Notes: generated from the sequence alone by a model not told the origin. A stretch of 64,000 bases of DNA from Phycisphaerales bacterium (GCA_016710275.1 JADJXS010000001.1:3348001-3412000), one strand, 5' to 3'; counted from the first letter of the stretch, positions 9,599 through 19,791 are shown. Numbers and translations: made by a program.

Positions 9599-11974
9599 AT
9601 GCTTCGCCTTGAAGAAATCCTCAGCGGGCTGAATCCACCGCAGCGCGAGGCGGTTACGCACGTCGAGGGGCCGCTGCTGATCGTGGCCGGCCCCGGCAGC
9701 GGAAAGACGCGCGTCGTCACGCGCCGGCTGGCGCACCTGGTGCTCAGCGGCGTCGCCCCGCGAAACATCCTGGCCATCACCTTCACGAACAAGGCAGCCG
9801 ACGAGCTGCGCCGCCGGGTCATGGAACTGGGCGTGCCGCGCGGCGCCTGGGTACACACGTTCCACGCGCTCGGGGCGCGCCTGCTCGGCGAATTCGGCCC
9901 GCTGGTGGGGGTGCAGCCGGGGTTCTCCATCTACGACGAAGCCGATCAACTGAAGCTGGTCAAGGACGCGCTGGAACAGTGCAGCCTCAGTGAGGCGTCC
10001 TGGCCGCCGAACGTGGCGCTGGCACGGATCAGCGCCGCCAAGAACCGGCTGCTCGACGCGGCGGGATTCGCGGCCCAGGCAAACGACGCCCCGAACCGCA
10101 CCTACGCACGCGTCTTCAAGGAGTACGAGAAGCTGCTTCAGCGCGCCAACGCCCTGGATTTCGACGACCTGCTCCTCCGCCCGGCGCAACTGCTCCGCGA
10201 CCACCCGGACGTCGCGGCCGCGCTCAACGACCGCTTCCGGCATGTGATGGTCGATGAATACCAGGACACGAACCACGTGCAGTACGTCCTGGCCCGGCAG
10301 CTCTCGCAGCAGCACGGCAATCTCTGCGTCACCGGCGACCCCGATCAGAGCATCTACGGCTGGCGCGGCGCCGACATCCGCAACATCCTCGACTTCGAGG
10401 CCGATTTCCGCGCCGCGCGCGTCATCCGCCTGGAGCAGAATTACCGCTCGTCCGCAGCGATCCTGGAAGCCGCGGACGCGCTGATTCACCACAACCGTGC
10501 CCGCAAGCGAAAAACGCTCTGGACCGAAAACCCCCGCGGCGAACCCGTCAACATCTGGCGCTTCGACACCGGCTTCAGCGAGGCGGATCGCATCGCCGCG
10601 GCCATCGTCCGCGAGGCGGCGCAGGGGCGGCGCTGGAGCGACTTCGCCATCATGTACCGCGTCAACGCGCTCTCCCGGACGCTCGAAGACGCGCTCCGCA
10701 ATCGCGGCGTGCCTTATCGCATCGCCCGCGGCGTCGCCTTCTACGGCCGCAAGGAAGTCAAGGACGCCGTCGCCTATCTGCGGCTGCTGGTGAACCCGGC
10801 CGACGACGCAGCGTTGCTGCGCGTGATCAACACGCCCACGCGCGGAATCGGCAAGACCACCATCGAACGCCTGGCGCGACTCGCGCCGGTGCTGCGTCTG
10901 AGCCTGCTCGATGCGTGCCGGCGGGCCTCGGAATTTGAGGAATTGCGCCCGCTGGCGGCCAAGCTGGCCCCGTTCGTCCGGGTGATGGATGATCTGGCCC
11001 GGGAGACGTCGGTGCCGCTGGCCACGCTGGTGGATCGCGTCATCGATCAATCCGGGCTGGCCGAAGCGCTGCGCAAAGAGCGCGACCAGGACGCGCAGGA
11101 CGAGGATCGCGCCGCCAACGTGGCCGAACTGGTGTCCGCAGCGGCGCGCTTCGCGGAGGAACATCCCGGGGCGGGCCTGGTGGAATTCCTGCAGCGCACC
11201 AGCCTGATCGGCGACCAGGACACCATCGACCCCGAAGCGGGGGCCGTGCAACTGCTGACGCTGCACGCCGCCAAGGGGCTGGAGTTCCCCTGGGTCTTCC
11301 TGGTCGGCGTCGAGCGCGGTCTGCTGCCGCACGAACGCGCGCTCTCCGATGGAAAAGATGGGGTCGAAGAGGAGCGGCGGCTTTGCTTCGTCGGCATGAC
11401 CCGCGCGATGCAGCACCTCGTAATCTCGCATGCGCGCCAGCGGCTGTTCCGCGGCGCAACGCAAGTGCAGTCCCCATCCCAGTTCCTGCGAGAGATCGAT
11501 GCGGCCGCGGTTGTGACCTCCGACTACGACGGAGCCGGAGAATCTGCGGCCGAGCGGGACTCTTCGGATCATCGCATCCAGCGCTCCGAGGCGGATCGAC
11601 GCATCCAGCACTCCGAGAAAGCCCGCGGCCACGGCTCCGGCTGGCGCGTCGAGACCGACCCCGAGCACGCCGAGACCCCTTCGCGGCTGGTGGCCCGCCG
11701 TTCTCGCCCCGCAGATCAGGGCGGGCCTTCCTCCGCGAAGCGAGCAAGCGAACCTAATCCGACGACGCCCTACGCCGATTGGAAACCGGGCACCCTGCTG
11801 GAGCATCCGCGCTTCGGTGTGGGGGCATTGATCCGGCTGGAGCCGGTCGGGAATGAAACCCGCGCGGTGGTGAAATTCGCCGGCACCGGAGAGAAGTCGC
11901 TGATCATCGAGCGGACCTCGCTGACGCGGCTCGCCGCCCCGCGCAAGCCGCGCGCCCCGCGCCGCGACCGCTGA
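9599..11974 (+). CDS. UvrD/PcrA-family superfamily 1 DNA helicase
   Basis: This 791-residue protein has all SF1A motifs in order: LNPPQREAV (Q motif), GPGSGKT (Walker A, about residue 32), FTNKAADELRRRV, DEYQDTN (motif II), GDPDQSIYGWRGA (motif III), LEQNYRSS (motif IV) and LHAAKGLEFPWV, then GMTRAMQHL. The C-terminus is a low-complexity linker followed by a small Tudor-like domain (HPRFGVGALIRLEP) as in PcrA. It is a 3'-5' translocase and helicase for repair and for clearing proteins or recombination intermediates. PcrA and UvrD cannot be separated by eye, so no symbol is given. Confidence 0.95.
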   Translation: MLRLEEILSGLNPPQREAVTHVEGPLLIVAGPGSGKTRVVTRRLAHLVLSGVAPRNILAITFTNKAADELRRRVMELGVPRGAWVHTFHALGARLLGEFGPLVGVQPGFSIYDEADQLKLVKDALEQCSLSEASWPPNVALARISAAKNRLLDAAGFAAQANDAPNRTYARVFKEYEKLLQRANALDFDDLLLRPAQLLRDHPDVAAALNDRFRHVMVDEYQDTNHVQYVLARQLSQQHGNLCVTGDPDQSIYGWRGADIRNILDFEADFRAARVIRLEQNYRSSAAILEAADALIHHNRARKRKTLWTENPRGEPVNIWRFDTGFSEADRIAAAIVREAAQGRRWSDFAIMYRVNALSRTLEDALRNRGVPYRIARGVAFYGRKEVKDAVAYLRLLVNPADDAALLRVINTPTRGIGKTTIERLARLAPVLRLSLLDACRRASEFEELRPLAAKLAPFVRVMDDLARETSVPLATLVDRVIDQSGLAEALRKERDQDAQDEDRAANVAELVSAAARFAEEHPGAGLVEFLQRTSLIGDQDTIDPEAGAVQLLTLHAAKGLEFPWVFLVGVERGLLPHERALSDGKDGVEEERRLCFVGMTRAMQHLVISHARQRLFRGATQVQSPSQFLREIDAAAVVTSDYDGAGESAAERDSSDHRIQRSEADRRIQHSEKARGHGSGWRVETDPEHAETPSRLVARRSRPADQGGPSSAKRASEPNPTTPYADWKPGTLLEHPRFGVGALIRLEPVGNETRAVVKFAGTGEKSLIIERTSLTRLAAPRKPRAPRRDR

Positions 11975-12015
11975 CCGTACTTCAACCAATGAACGCTATT
12001 CGATCGCCGGATGCG

Positions 12016-12095
12016 ATGACGACGGCTCTACGTCGCCGGGTGCCATGACGACGGCTCTACGTCGCCGGGTGCCATGGCGACGGCTTTGCGTCGCC
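12016..12095. repeat. 29-bp direct repeat, about 2.8 copies
   Basis: Units begin at 12016, 12045 and 12074, spaced exactly 29 bp. The first two are identical over 29 bases (ATGACGACGGCTC... to ...CCGGGTGCC). The third is diverged and truncated at about 12095. A partial match precedes the first unit from about 12004. The array lies between the convergent helicase and radical SAM genes. A 16-bp core of the last unit recurs inverted at 49656-49671, so it may belong to a dispersed repeat family. Confidence 0.85.
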
Positions 12096-12151
12096 ATGCT
12101 CTTCTCCCCCAAAACATCACCGCCGCCGACGCGCAGTCCCATGACCCCGAT

Positions 12152-13624
12152 CTACGCAGTCGGCGCGGGCTGCGCAGCCTGCGTATTCAACCCCACGTCC
12201 AGGTGCATGCGAAACGCATCGTCGATCCTGGCGAGCCGCGGAGACTGTCGCGGCGAAAATCCGAAACGTTCCGCGTCCTTGGGCGCCTGAACCCGCGCCA
12301 TCCGCTTCCAACCGGCGTTCATCCCCTGCACGAACAGCGACGTGGTCAGTGATCGCGTGCGCAGCAGCGTGCGAATCGCCCGCTTCCATACCCAGTTGCG
12401 CTTCGCGGCCGCATAGCGAAGCTCATAGATCGCCTCATCCAGCTCGCGCGCCGTCATCTTCCGCGGGTTGTAGACCGTCTCCGTAAATGTGTATCGCTCC
12501 CAGTCGGAGGGATAATCCGTCGCCAGCAGCCGCCCCTCCGCCTTGTACCGATCGTACATCTTCGTGCCCGGCAACGGCGTGAGATTGGTCACCTGAATAA
12601 TGTCCACGCCCAGCTTCACCGCCGCCAGCGCCGTTTCGGCGACGGTCTCCGGCGTGTCCTCCTCCGCCCCCACGATGAACCCGCCGAACACCGCAATCCC
12701 CGCCCGATGAAAACCGTTCACCAGCGTCTGGTAGCGGGCCAGGTTGTTGCGGTTGATCCCCTTGTGATACTCGCGCAGGTTCGCCGCATTGAAAGTCTCG
12801 AAGCCGATCAGCATGCCGCGGCACCCCGCGCGATAGGCCAGCCGCAACCCCTCCGGGTCATCCCCCATGTTGATCGTCGTCTGGCTGAACCACAGCCGCT
12901 TTCGCCCGTGCTTGATGATCGCGCGCAGCAGTTCCTTCGACCACTCCGCGTGCCGCGGCCCGACGCCGAAAAAGTTGTCGTCCACGACGAAGCAGAACGG
13001 CTTGGGCGTCTGGTTCCACTCCGCGAGAATGTCCTCGATCCGGCGACGTCGGATCGGCGCCCCGTTGAACTGCGTCACGGAGCAATATTCGCAGCCCACC
13101 GGACAGCCGCGCGACGTCTGAATCGCCGACACAGAATAGCGCCCGTTGATCGGTTGCAAATCCTGCCGAGCACGCCCCAGCGACGTGGCCTCAAGGTCCG
13201 ATAGCTCCCCCTGATACCGCGGCTGCAATCGCCCCTCCGCCGCTTCCTCGACAATCTTCGGCCAGACCGTGTCGCACTCCCCGATCGCCACGGAATCAAA
13301 ATGCAAACCGGCCTCGTCCGGAACAGCCGAGGCATGCGGCCCGCCCATGATGGTCCGGATTCCGAGCGCGCGGCAGCCGGCCGCGATTTCATACGCGCGC
13401 GTCGCCCCGCTCGTATACGCCGTCACACCGACCAGGTCATACCCCCCCTTGGAAATCAGCCGATCGGTCGCCTCGGTCCCAAAGACCTCGTCAATGATGT
13501 CCACGGTGTGGGGCGGCGGCACCCGCTCCGCCAGCACCTGCAGTCCAAGCTGCGGGATGTAGCTGCCGACGGTGTGATATCCCTGCGTACGGCGGCTGAT
13601 CGGATTCACCAAAGCAATCTTCAC
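12152..13624 (-). CDS. Radical SAM protein with N-terminal cobalamin-binding-type domain
   Basis: I prefer the GTG at 13624, eight bases after AAGGA, giving 490 residues that begin VKIALVNPISRR; ATGs at 13633 and 13651 are alternatives. Residues 1-140 look like a B12-binding Rossmann domain (YDLVGVTAYTSG, IMGGPHASAVPDEA). The cluster motif CPVGCEYC (CxxxCxxC) follows SRGC at about residue 175. Later motifs include VDDNFFG, MLIGFETF and FGGFIVGAEEDTPE, typical of the BchE/Elp3-like radical SAM enzymes. It binds a 4Fe-4S cluster and SAM, perhaps cobalamin. Substrate is unknown: methylation or ring chemistry on a lipid or pigment would fit. No biosynthetic neighbour helps. Confidence 0.9.
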   Translation of the reverse strand: MKIALVNPISRRTQGYHTVGSYIPQLGLQVLAERVPPPHTVDIIDEVFGTEATDRLISKGGYDLVGVTAYTSGATRAYEIAAGCRALGIRTIMGGPHASAVPDEAGLHFDSVAIGECDTVWPKIVEEAAEGRLQPRYQGELSDLEATSLGRARQDLQPINGRYSVSAIQTSRGCPVGCEYCSVTQFNGAPIRRRRIEDILAEWNQTPKPFCFVVDDNFFGVGPRHAEWSKELLRAIIKHGRKRLWFSQTTINMGDDPEGLRLAYRAGCRGMLIGFETFNAANLREYHKGINRNNLARYQTLVNGFHRAGIAVFGGFIVGAEEDTPETVAETALAAVKLGVDIIQVTNLTPLPGTKMYDRYKAEGRLLATDYPSDWERYTFTETVYNPRKMTARELDEAIYELRYAAAKRNWVWKRAIRTLLRTRSLTTSLFVQGMNAGWKRMARVQAPKDAERFGFSPRQSPRLARIDDAFRMHLDVGLNTQAAQPAPTA

Positions 13625-13778
13625 GCAGCGCATCCTTGCGGCGGCCGGCATCGTCCCGAATCACCCCGCTTGCGAAGCGCGCTTCGCCTTCGCCGCGGGT
13701 CGCTGTCGCGCCGGTCAGCCGCGGTCATTGTATGCGGGATGCCGCACCCGTGCCGGGAGAGGCGCCGCGCAAAGTAAC

Positions 13779-13814
13779 GGCGGCCGGCCGACGGTTTCCC
13801 GCCGACCGGCCGCC
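13779..13814 (-). terminator. GC-rich hairpin downstream of the giant secreted protein
   Basis: GGCGGCCGG at 13779-13787 pairs with CCGGCCGCC at 13806-13814, with a shorter inner pairing in the 18-base interval. It lies 70 bp past the stop of the 1,514-residue gene. Read in that gene's direction it is followed by GTTACTTTGC, which is only moderately T-rich. Confidence 0.5.
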
Positions 13815-13883
13815 ATGAGGATCACCCGGTCACCCGCCCGTCGCAGGGTCTGCGACGAGACGGACCCGGTACTTCAATCAGAG

Positions 13884-16800
13884 TTAGCGGCAACCCTCGC
13901 CCGGCGGCGGCAGTGCCACGATGCACGCCACGAACGGGTCGATGTCGAAGTTATTGAACAGGTTGTCGCCGTTGACATCGCCGATCGTGGCGCCCGGGCA
14001 GTTCGGGAACGCCGCGGAGTACGCGTCGATGTCCACCACCGCGAGCACGAACGGATCGATGTCGAAGTTGTTCACGACACCGTCGCAGTTCATGTCGCCG
14101 ATGATGATGTCCGCCGGCAGTAGCACGTCCATGCGAATCGGCTTCGTGAGGTCGATGATCGGCCGCGACAGGTTCGTCGCGCCCGAGGTCGTCTCGCGAA
14201 TCCAGCGGCCGGCCGTGGTGTCCTTGAAGAACCACTGCAGGCGCGCTGACTTGCCGGGGTTGCCCTCTTCGTCGCGCACCGAGCTGCTGTTCGGCGCGTT
14301 GCCGAGGTTCCCGCTGGTCGAGCCGGAGTTGGTCGGCTCCTGCCAGAGGGCTTCGACGCCGATGCCGAACGACTCGAAGTCCGAGATCAGGAAGTCGACG
14401 CCGGCGTTGGCCTCGACGTTGATCACGTTGTCGATGTACATCGTGTAGGGGCCGGAGCTGCGGTTCGGCGATGTGCTGTTCACGGAGATCGCGAGGTGCT
14501 CGAGCACGCCGCGCGTCGCCGTGATGGCGCCGTTGCCGACGAAGGACAGGATCGGGTCCGTTGCCGGATCAAACTCGATGGTCACCCACGAGTTCGACGG
14601 CGAGATCGCCACGCCCTGCGGCGCGCCGCTGATCGTGCCCGTGGCGCCGATCCACTCCAGTTCGCCCACCGTGCCGCCCGTCGCGCCCAGCGCACCCGCG
14701 TCGTTCGTCTCGCGGATACCCAGGGACAACGACAGCGGCCCATTGCCGCGGCCGACTTCGATCCCCTCCGACAAAGCGCTCGTCCCTGCGGCGCTGGTCT
14801 GCCGGGCGGTGATCAGGTCGCCGTTCGCAACTGTGCCGCTGAGCGGCACCACGATCGATGCGAATCCGCCAGGGTTGATCGATCCGAACGGATTGCCGTT
14901 GCGGAAGACCTCAACCAGCGTCGAAGCCGGATTCAGGCCCGTCACCGTCACGGCGTTGTCGCCGTTGACGATCGGCGTCGAGACAACCGGCGCCGCCGGC
15001 GGCGTCACCACCAGCAGCAGGATGTCGATGTCCAGCGGGAAGTGCGGAGCACTCGATCCGCCGCTGCTGAAGCGAACGATCGGGTTCGGAATCGTGACGC
15101 CCGTACCCGCGCTCGAAGTCGTCAGACGCACCCAGCGCCCGGCCACCGTGCCGGTGAAGTAGAAGCTGACCTTCTGCGACTTCGATCCGCCGAGCGTGTT
15201 GTTCTGCTCGGTCGTGACCTGCGAAATGTCCGGGATGTTCGGGAATGTCGTCGGATTCTCCAGCAGAGCGGAAGTCGAACCGCTGAAGCGCGGTGCGCCA
15301 AAGATGCCCCGCGCGCCGTTCGCCTGCGACTCGAAATTGGTCAGTACGACGTCCGTCCCGCCGTCCGCGCCGATGTTCACGAAGTTATCGAGATAAATAA
15401 CATACGTGCCGACGCTCCGGTTGGCCGACGTCTCATCGACTCGAATACCCAGGTGCTCGACCACGCCGTAGCCGGTGCCGGTCGTCAGGATGTTGTTGGC
15501 CGTGCCGCCTGCAAATCCGCGGATCGGGTCCACACCTGGATCGAACCGCATCGTCTGCCAGCCGGCGTTGGGAACCACAAGCAATCCGGTCGGAGAACTG
15601 CCCGTCGTCGAATTGACCCACTCGATGCCGGCGCTGCTGCCGCCGCCGTTGGCGCCGATGTCCGCCGGAGTCGGAATTCCCGGGAACGTCGGAGAGTTCG
15701 GGAACTCCGTCTCTCGGATGCCGAGCGACACGCGAATGTCGCCATTGCCGCGGCCAACCTGCTTGCCGGCGGACGGAGCGCTCTCACCCGAGATATTCGA
15801 CGCCGTCGCCGTAATGTTCTGCAGCGCCGCCAGCGGCGGTGCAACCGGCACGTTCAGCGCCGTCTGCCCGGCCGGGTTGATGCTGCCGATCGGATTGCCA
15901 TCCGCGTAGATCGTGACCAGCGTGGCCACGGTGCTGACGCTCGTCAGGCGCACCGACTGATCGCCCGCTTGAAGCGGCGGGTTCACAACCGGGGCCGCCG
16001 GCGGCGCACCGACCTGTACCAGCGCCGAAGGCAGGCTCTCCTCGCCGTTCACTTCCTGCGTGGCGTAAATGATCGTGAGGTTCGGCAGCGCCGGTACGGA
16101 AACGACGACCGACGCCGACCCGCCCGCCTGGGTTCCGATCGGAATCGGGTTGCCCTGCTGATACACGCGGATCGTGCTGGCCGTCGCAAATGCGTCGGTC
16201 AGACAGCCGTTCACCGTCACGCTCGTCGAAAGCGCCGGAATCGGCGAAAAGAGAGTCGGAGCCACCGGCAGCCACGCCGCACGCGGATAGGCCGGCTCAG
16301 ACGTTCCGGCCGGCGTCGTCTGCGTCACCGTCACGTCGTCGCCGGTCGCCAACGACACGGCGATGTCCGTCGGCGTGCCGAACGGGAGAATCGGAGCACC
16401 GACCGGAGCACCATTCACATAAAGCTGGAGCGCGGTCGCATCCGCCTCGTGCGCAACGCGGATCATCGTCTGGTTGCCGACCACCGGCGCGTTCACCACC
16501 GGCAGCGGAACCACCGGCGCATCGTCGCGCAGGCGGACGTGCAGACGGAAGCGGATCTTCTTCACATCGTCGTCAATCTGTGCCGACGTCGCACAGGCCG
16601 CACCGACGCGCTGCAGCATGCCCAGCGAGCGGTCCGGGTTCGTATTGTCATACGTCCAGGTCAGGCGGTGCGCGGAGTTTCCGTCAAACGAACCGGAGCT
16701 GGTCAGCGCCGTCGTAATCGGGTCCGGACCGGTCGGAGTCGTCTGCTCGGGGCTTTGACCGCGAGCCGACGGCAGACGGTTGGTACCATCCTCCATCGCC

Positions 16801-18428
16801 AGCGCAACGGCCATCACGTCGCCGTTGACGTCAATCGCCTCCACGCGGTCGACCAGCACGTCCCACGGGCCGACGCCCGCGCCGCTGCGGATCGTGAACC
16901 ACCACGAATCCATCGTGTAGCGGCCGGTCGGCGACGGCAGCAGGCTGCCGTTTCCGCCAAGACCCGCCTTGATCAGCGTCGGATCATCCAGCGGAACGTC
17001 AATCGTCTGCCAGATCTTGTCGTCCTCGAGGGCGAAGTTCGATCCCTGCGGAACCCAGAACGTGCCCTGCGTCACGGACGTGACGCCGATCCACTCCCAA
17101 CCGGGCGCCGCAAAAGTGCAACTGCCCGAGCCGCCCTCATCGAGCAGCACCGAGAAGGTGAACGGCGGCGCCGTCGCCAACACGGTCTGCGCGGTCGAGG
17201 TCGCGCTGTTGACGCTCAGCACCCGCTGACGCGCGGCGAACGTCTCGCCGGTCAACGCAGCACCGCCGAGCGTGGTCAGGTCAAAGACGACCGGATCGGT
17301 CGTCGAAATGCTCTCCGTATCCACGACGATGTTGTTGCGAAGCAGCTCAACCTGGTCCGCCTGGAACTGGATGTCCGTCACCGTCACCGTCGGGTCGCCG
17401 TTGATGATCGGCCCCACAACGCGCGGCGAGGAAACCGGATCCTGCACCGGCGCCTCAAACTGCAGCTCGTCGATCCAAACCTGCATCAACGTGCCGGGAT
17501 CGCCGCTGACCTTCGTGAACGCAATGTGCTCAAGCGTGCCGCGGTTATTCGGGGCACTGAGCACACCATCGCCGACCAGGCCCGCAAAACCCGCCAGGAT
17601 CGGTGAGCCATCCACGGTCACGTCGCCCGTCGCCAGATCCCATTCCAGTTCGACCGGAACCGGACTGACCGGCAGCGTCACAACAGGAACCGGTGTCCGC
17701 TCGCCGTTCGTGCCAATCGTGTACCCCGCGCGCAACTGATCGTCGCCCCCGGGAACCGTGTCAATCACGTTGTTCGCGCCGGCCGTAATGACCGCCGTGC
17801 CCGTCGGAAGCGCGGAAACGTCCTGGCCGAACGGGAACACCTGCACGTCGTCACCCGCCGCCGTCGAATCGACGATGCCGTTCGAACCCGCGATGATGCC
17901 GTTGGGGGTCGTGCTTACGCCCACCCACTCGACGTCGCCGGCCACGCCGCCGTCCTTCAACTGCGGAACGACCGCACCCGTCTCTCGGATGCCCAGGCAT
18001 ACGCCCAGCGCGCCGTTGAAGAAGTCGCCCGTGTTGGTGATCTTCATCCGCACCTTGCCCTGCGTGTGCAGAGCGGGGTTCGGCCGGCTCTCCGTATTGA
18101 GCGTGGTCACCCGCACCCAAGCCGTGTCATCAGCCGCGTTCACCCACTTGAAGAAAATGAACTCGGCCGCCGCACCCTCGGTCTCGAAGCCCGATGCGCG
18201 ATACGCAGCCTGGTTGTCGATCACAACCTCGGACGTGTTGGCCAGGATGTACGCGCTGGTCGTCCCCGAAAGGCGCGGCGAGCGGAACATTTCCTGCGAT
18301 GTGGCCGGGTCGTCAATCGGCGGCCCGTTGAACCCTACCAGCTCCGACGGGAACTGCGCCCACGCCGCAAGCGGTGTGAGCAGAGCCGCCGCCGCAGCGA
18401 TCGCGGAGCGTGTGAACAGTCGTGACAT
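13884..18428 (-). CDS. Giant secreted multi-module protein with C-terminal dockerin-like pair
   Basis: The start at 18428 follows AGGAGG and gives 1,514 residues; the frame's earlier ATG at 18554 adds an unlikely leader. A signal peptide (IAAAAALLTPLAAWA) ends near residue 21. The body contains related beta-rich modules recognisable by LGIRET near residues 143, 898 and 1234. Between them are Ig-like units opening APVV..P and carrying NGxPIGS-type turns. A further module near 440-650 has WEWIGVTSVTQGTFWVP. The last 75 residues are a dockerin-like pair: GDMNCDGVVNNFDIDPFV and GDVNGDNLFNNFDIDPFV, each a calcium-loop plus helix. It is probably exported and tethered or assembled outside the cell. 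No catalytic motif was seen; the modules may bind carbohydrate. Confidence 0.85.
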   Translation of the reverse strand: MSRLFTRSAIAAAAALLTPLAAWAQFPSELVGFNGPPIDDPATSQEMFRSPRLSGTTSAYILANTSEVVIDNQAAYRASGFETEGAAAEFIFFKWVNAADDTAWVRVTTLNTESRPNPALHTQGKVRMKITNTGDFFNGALGVCLGIRETGAVVPQLKDGGVAGDVEWVGVSTTPNGIIAGSNGIVDSTAAGDDVQVFPFGQDVSALPTGTAVITAGANNVIDTVPGGDDQLRAGYTIGTNGERTPVPVVTLPVSPVPVELEWDLATGDVTVDGSPILAGFAGLVGDGVLSAPNNRGTLEHIAFTKVSGDPGTLMQVWIDELQFEAPVQDPVSSPRVVGPIINGDPTVTVTDIQFQADQVELLRNNIVVDTESISTTDPVVFDLTTLGGAALTGETFAARQRVLSVNSATSTAQTVLATAPPFTFSVLLDEGGSGSCTFAAPGWEWIGVTSVTQGTFWVPQGSNFALEDDKIWQTIDVPLDDPTLIKAGLGGNGSLLPSPTGRYTMDSWWFTIRSGAGVGPWDVLVDRVEAIDVNGDVMAVALAMEDGTNRLPSARGQSPEQTTPTGPDPITTALTSSGSFDGNSAHRLTWTYDNTNPDRSLGMLQRVGAACATSAQIDDDVKKIRFRLHVRLRDDAPVVPLPVVNAPVVGNQTMIRVAHEADATALQLYVNGAPVGAPILPFGTPTDIAVSLATGDDVTVTQTTPAGTSEPAYPRAAWLPVAPTLFSPIPALSTSVTVNGCLTDAFATASTIRVYQQGNPIPIGTQAGGSASVVVSVPALPNLTIIYATQEVNGEESLPSALVQVGAPPAAPVVNPPLQAGDQSVRLTSVSTVATLVTIYADGNPIGSINPAGQTALNVPVAPPLAALQNITATASNISGESAPSAGKQVGRGNGDIRVSLGIRETEFPNSPTFPGIPTPADIGANGGGSSAGIEWVNSTTGSSPTGLLVVPNAGWQTMRFDPGVDPIRGFAGGTANNILTTGTGYGVVEHLGIRVDETSANRSVGTYVIYLDNFVNIGADGGTDVVLTNFESQANGARGIFGAPRFSGSTSALLENPTTFPNIPDISQVTTEQNNTLGGSKSQKVSFYFTGTVAGRWVRLTTSSAGTGVTIPNPIVRFSSGGSSAPHFPLDIDILLLVVTPPAAPVVSTPIVNGDNAVTVTGLNPASTLVEVFRNGNPFGSINPGGFASIVVPLSGTVANGDLITARQTSAAGTSALSEGIEVGRGNGPLSLSLGIRETNDAGALGATGGTVGELEWIGATGTISGAPQGVAISPSNSWVTIEFDPATDPILSFVGNGAITATRGVLEHLAISVNSTSPNRSSGPYTMYIDNVINVEANAGVDFLISDFESFGIGVEALWQEPTNSGSTSGNLGNAPNSSSVRDEEGNPGKSARLQWFFKDTTAGRWIRETTSGATNLSRPIIDLTKPIRMDVLLPADIIIGDMNCDGVVNNFDIDPFVLAVVDIDAYSAAFPNCPGATIGDVNGDNLFNNFDIDPFVACIVALPPPGEGCR

Positions 18429-18720
18429 TTCTCTGGGCCTCCTGGTGAATCGGCGGACCGATGCGGTCCGCGGTTTGATTAGACCGCACACCCGGCGACG
18501 GGCGCACCCGTCATCCCGGACAGGGTCGGCATTCCGTGTTGAAGAGCAGGGCAACCGGCTTCACGTCGAAACGCGCTGCGGCTCCGCGGGGGATCGGACA
18601 TGCACGCTGCTTCCCGCGGAGTGCCGCGCCGCTTCCGCCGCGCAGACTCCCTCCTCCTCACCCGCCAATTTACCCCCGCGCCCCGCCTCGAACAAGCGTT
18701 ATGTAACTGATCCGCCCGAT

Positions 18721-19791
18721 CTATCCCCCCAATTCCCGGACCCTCGACCGCTCCAGATCCCGCCTCCGAAGCTGCTTCTCCTCCTGTTCCAGCCACTCCC
18801 GCGTCCGCGTGCGCTCCAGCTCATCCTCCGGCTCAAGCTGCGCTTCCCACGGAAACACATGATGCTCCCATGAGAGCCGCCGCCCGCGGCACTCGAACAC
18901 CGTGTACCCCGGCGCATTGCCCACCCACGCCCCCGACCACCAGGCCCCGCTGACCGCCGCGCTGGTCAGGTACCAGACCCCCCGGAATCGATATTCCTCG
19001 ATTCGATGCGAATGCCCCTGAAGCAGCGCAACCACCCCATGCCGCTCCAGAATCAGCCGCAGTTCCTTCGTATCCCGCAGTACCATCGGCCCCATCGCCA
19101 GCGCCTTGGGATCCGCGTTGTACTGTCCCACGTTGCAGAACGCGGCAATGTGAGTCACGCAAACCTTGGGCCGATCACCGGCCGCCGCCAGGTCATTGGC
19201 GAGCCATTCCAATTGTTCCGCCCCGATCCGCGGCTCGTAACTCGGCCCGTCCGCGGTTTCGAGCGGATGAATGCAATCCAGCACGGCAAAGTGCCAGCCC
19301 CCATGATCAAAGCTGTAGTAGGGCCGTTCCCATTCCAGCCGCTCCATAATCAGCCGCTTCCCCAGGTCTGGATCAGCCACATCAACCTTCCGCCGCGATG
19401 ACCAGCCGAGCACGTCGTGATTGCCCATGCAGGGGTGGCTTGGCATCGCAAGTTGTTTCGTAATCTCGCGATATAGCCGAATCTGCTCCTCAAAGTCGCG
19501 CTTTGGCGTGTAAAGCCCGTCAAACGCCAGGTCGCCCCCCATCAATGCGAACGCCGGACGCGGTTTCAGGGCAGCCACGCTTTCGATACACGCCGCGTAA
19601 CCCTTGTCCCCCATTCGCTTTGGAGTAACGTGCATGTCCGTCAGGTGAACAAACCGAAACGAAGGCTCGGACCCGGTCGCCCCTTCATAGGAATTAGTCC
19701 CAATCCGTCGCCCCCCCGCGCATCCCGGCAGAAGCACGGACAAGCCCCCCGCCACCGTCCCTCCCAGGAAGACACGCCGTGTGATGGACAT
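18721..19791 (-). CDS. Tat-exported lipoprotein metallophosphoesterase
   Basis: This 356-residue protein starts MSITRRVFLGG, a twin-arginine signal, followed by a lipobox-like LLPGC. The calcineurin-like phosphoesterase motifs are present in order: LTDMH (DxH), GGDLAFDG, GNHD, VTHIA and GHSHR. These bind two metal ions and hydrolyse phosphoesters, here on the outer face of the membrane. The C-terminal 30 residues are a charged helix. Substrate is unknown. It diverges from the PEP-CTERM gene at 20115. Confidence 0.93.
   Translation of the reverse strand: MSITRRVFLGGTVAGGLSVLLPGCAGGRRIGTNSYEGATGSEPSFRFVHLTDMHVTPKRMGDKGYAACIESVAALKPRPAFALMGGDLAFDGLYTPKRDFEEQIRLYREITKQLAMPSHPCMGNHDVLGWSSRRKVDVADPDLGKRLIMERLEWERPYYSFDHGGWHFAVLDCIHPLETADGPSYEPRIGAEQLEWLANDLAAAGDRPKVCVTHIAAFCNVGQYNADPKALAMGPMVLRDTKELRLILERHGVVALLQGHSHRIEEYRFRGVWYLTSAAVSGAWWSGAWVGNAPGYTVFECRGRRLSWEHHVFPWEAQLEPEDELERTRTREWLEQEEKQLRRRDLERSRVRELGG

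Noticed and set aside
12016..12095. Possible CRISPR array
   Set aside because: The 29-bp units are contiguous with no spacers, and no cas genes are present.
14496..17606. Rightward 1,036-codon frame opposite the giant secreted protein
   Set aside because: It is Arg/His-rich and antisense to a gene with signal peptide, internal repeats and dockerins; a GC-skew artefact.
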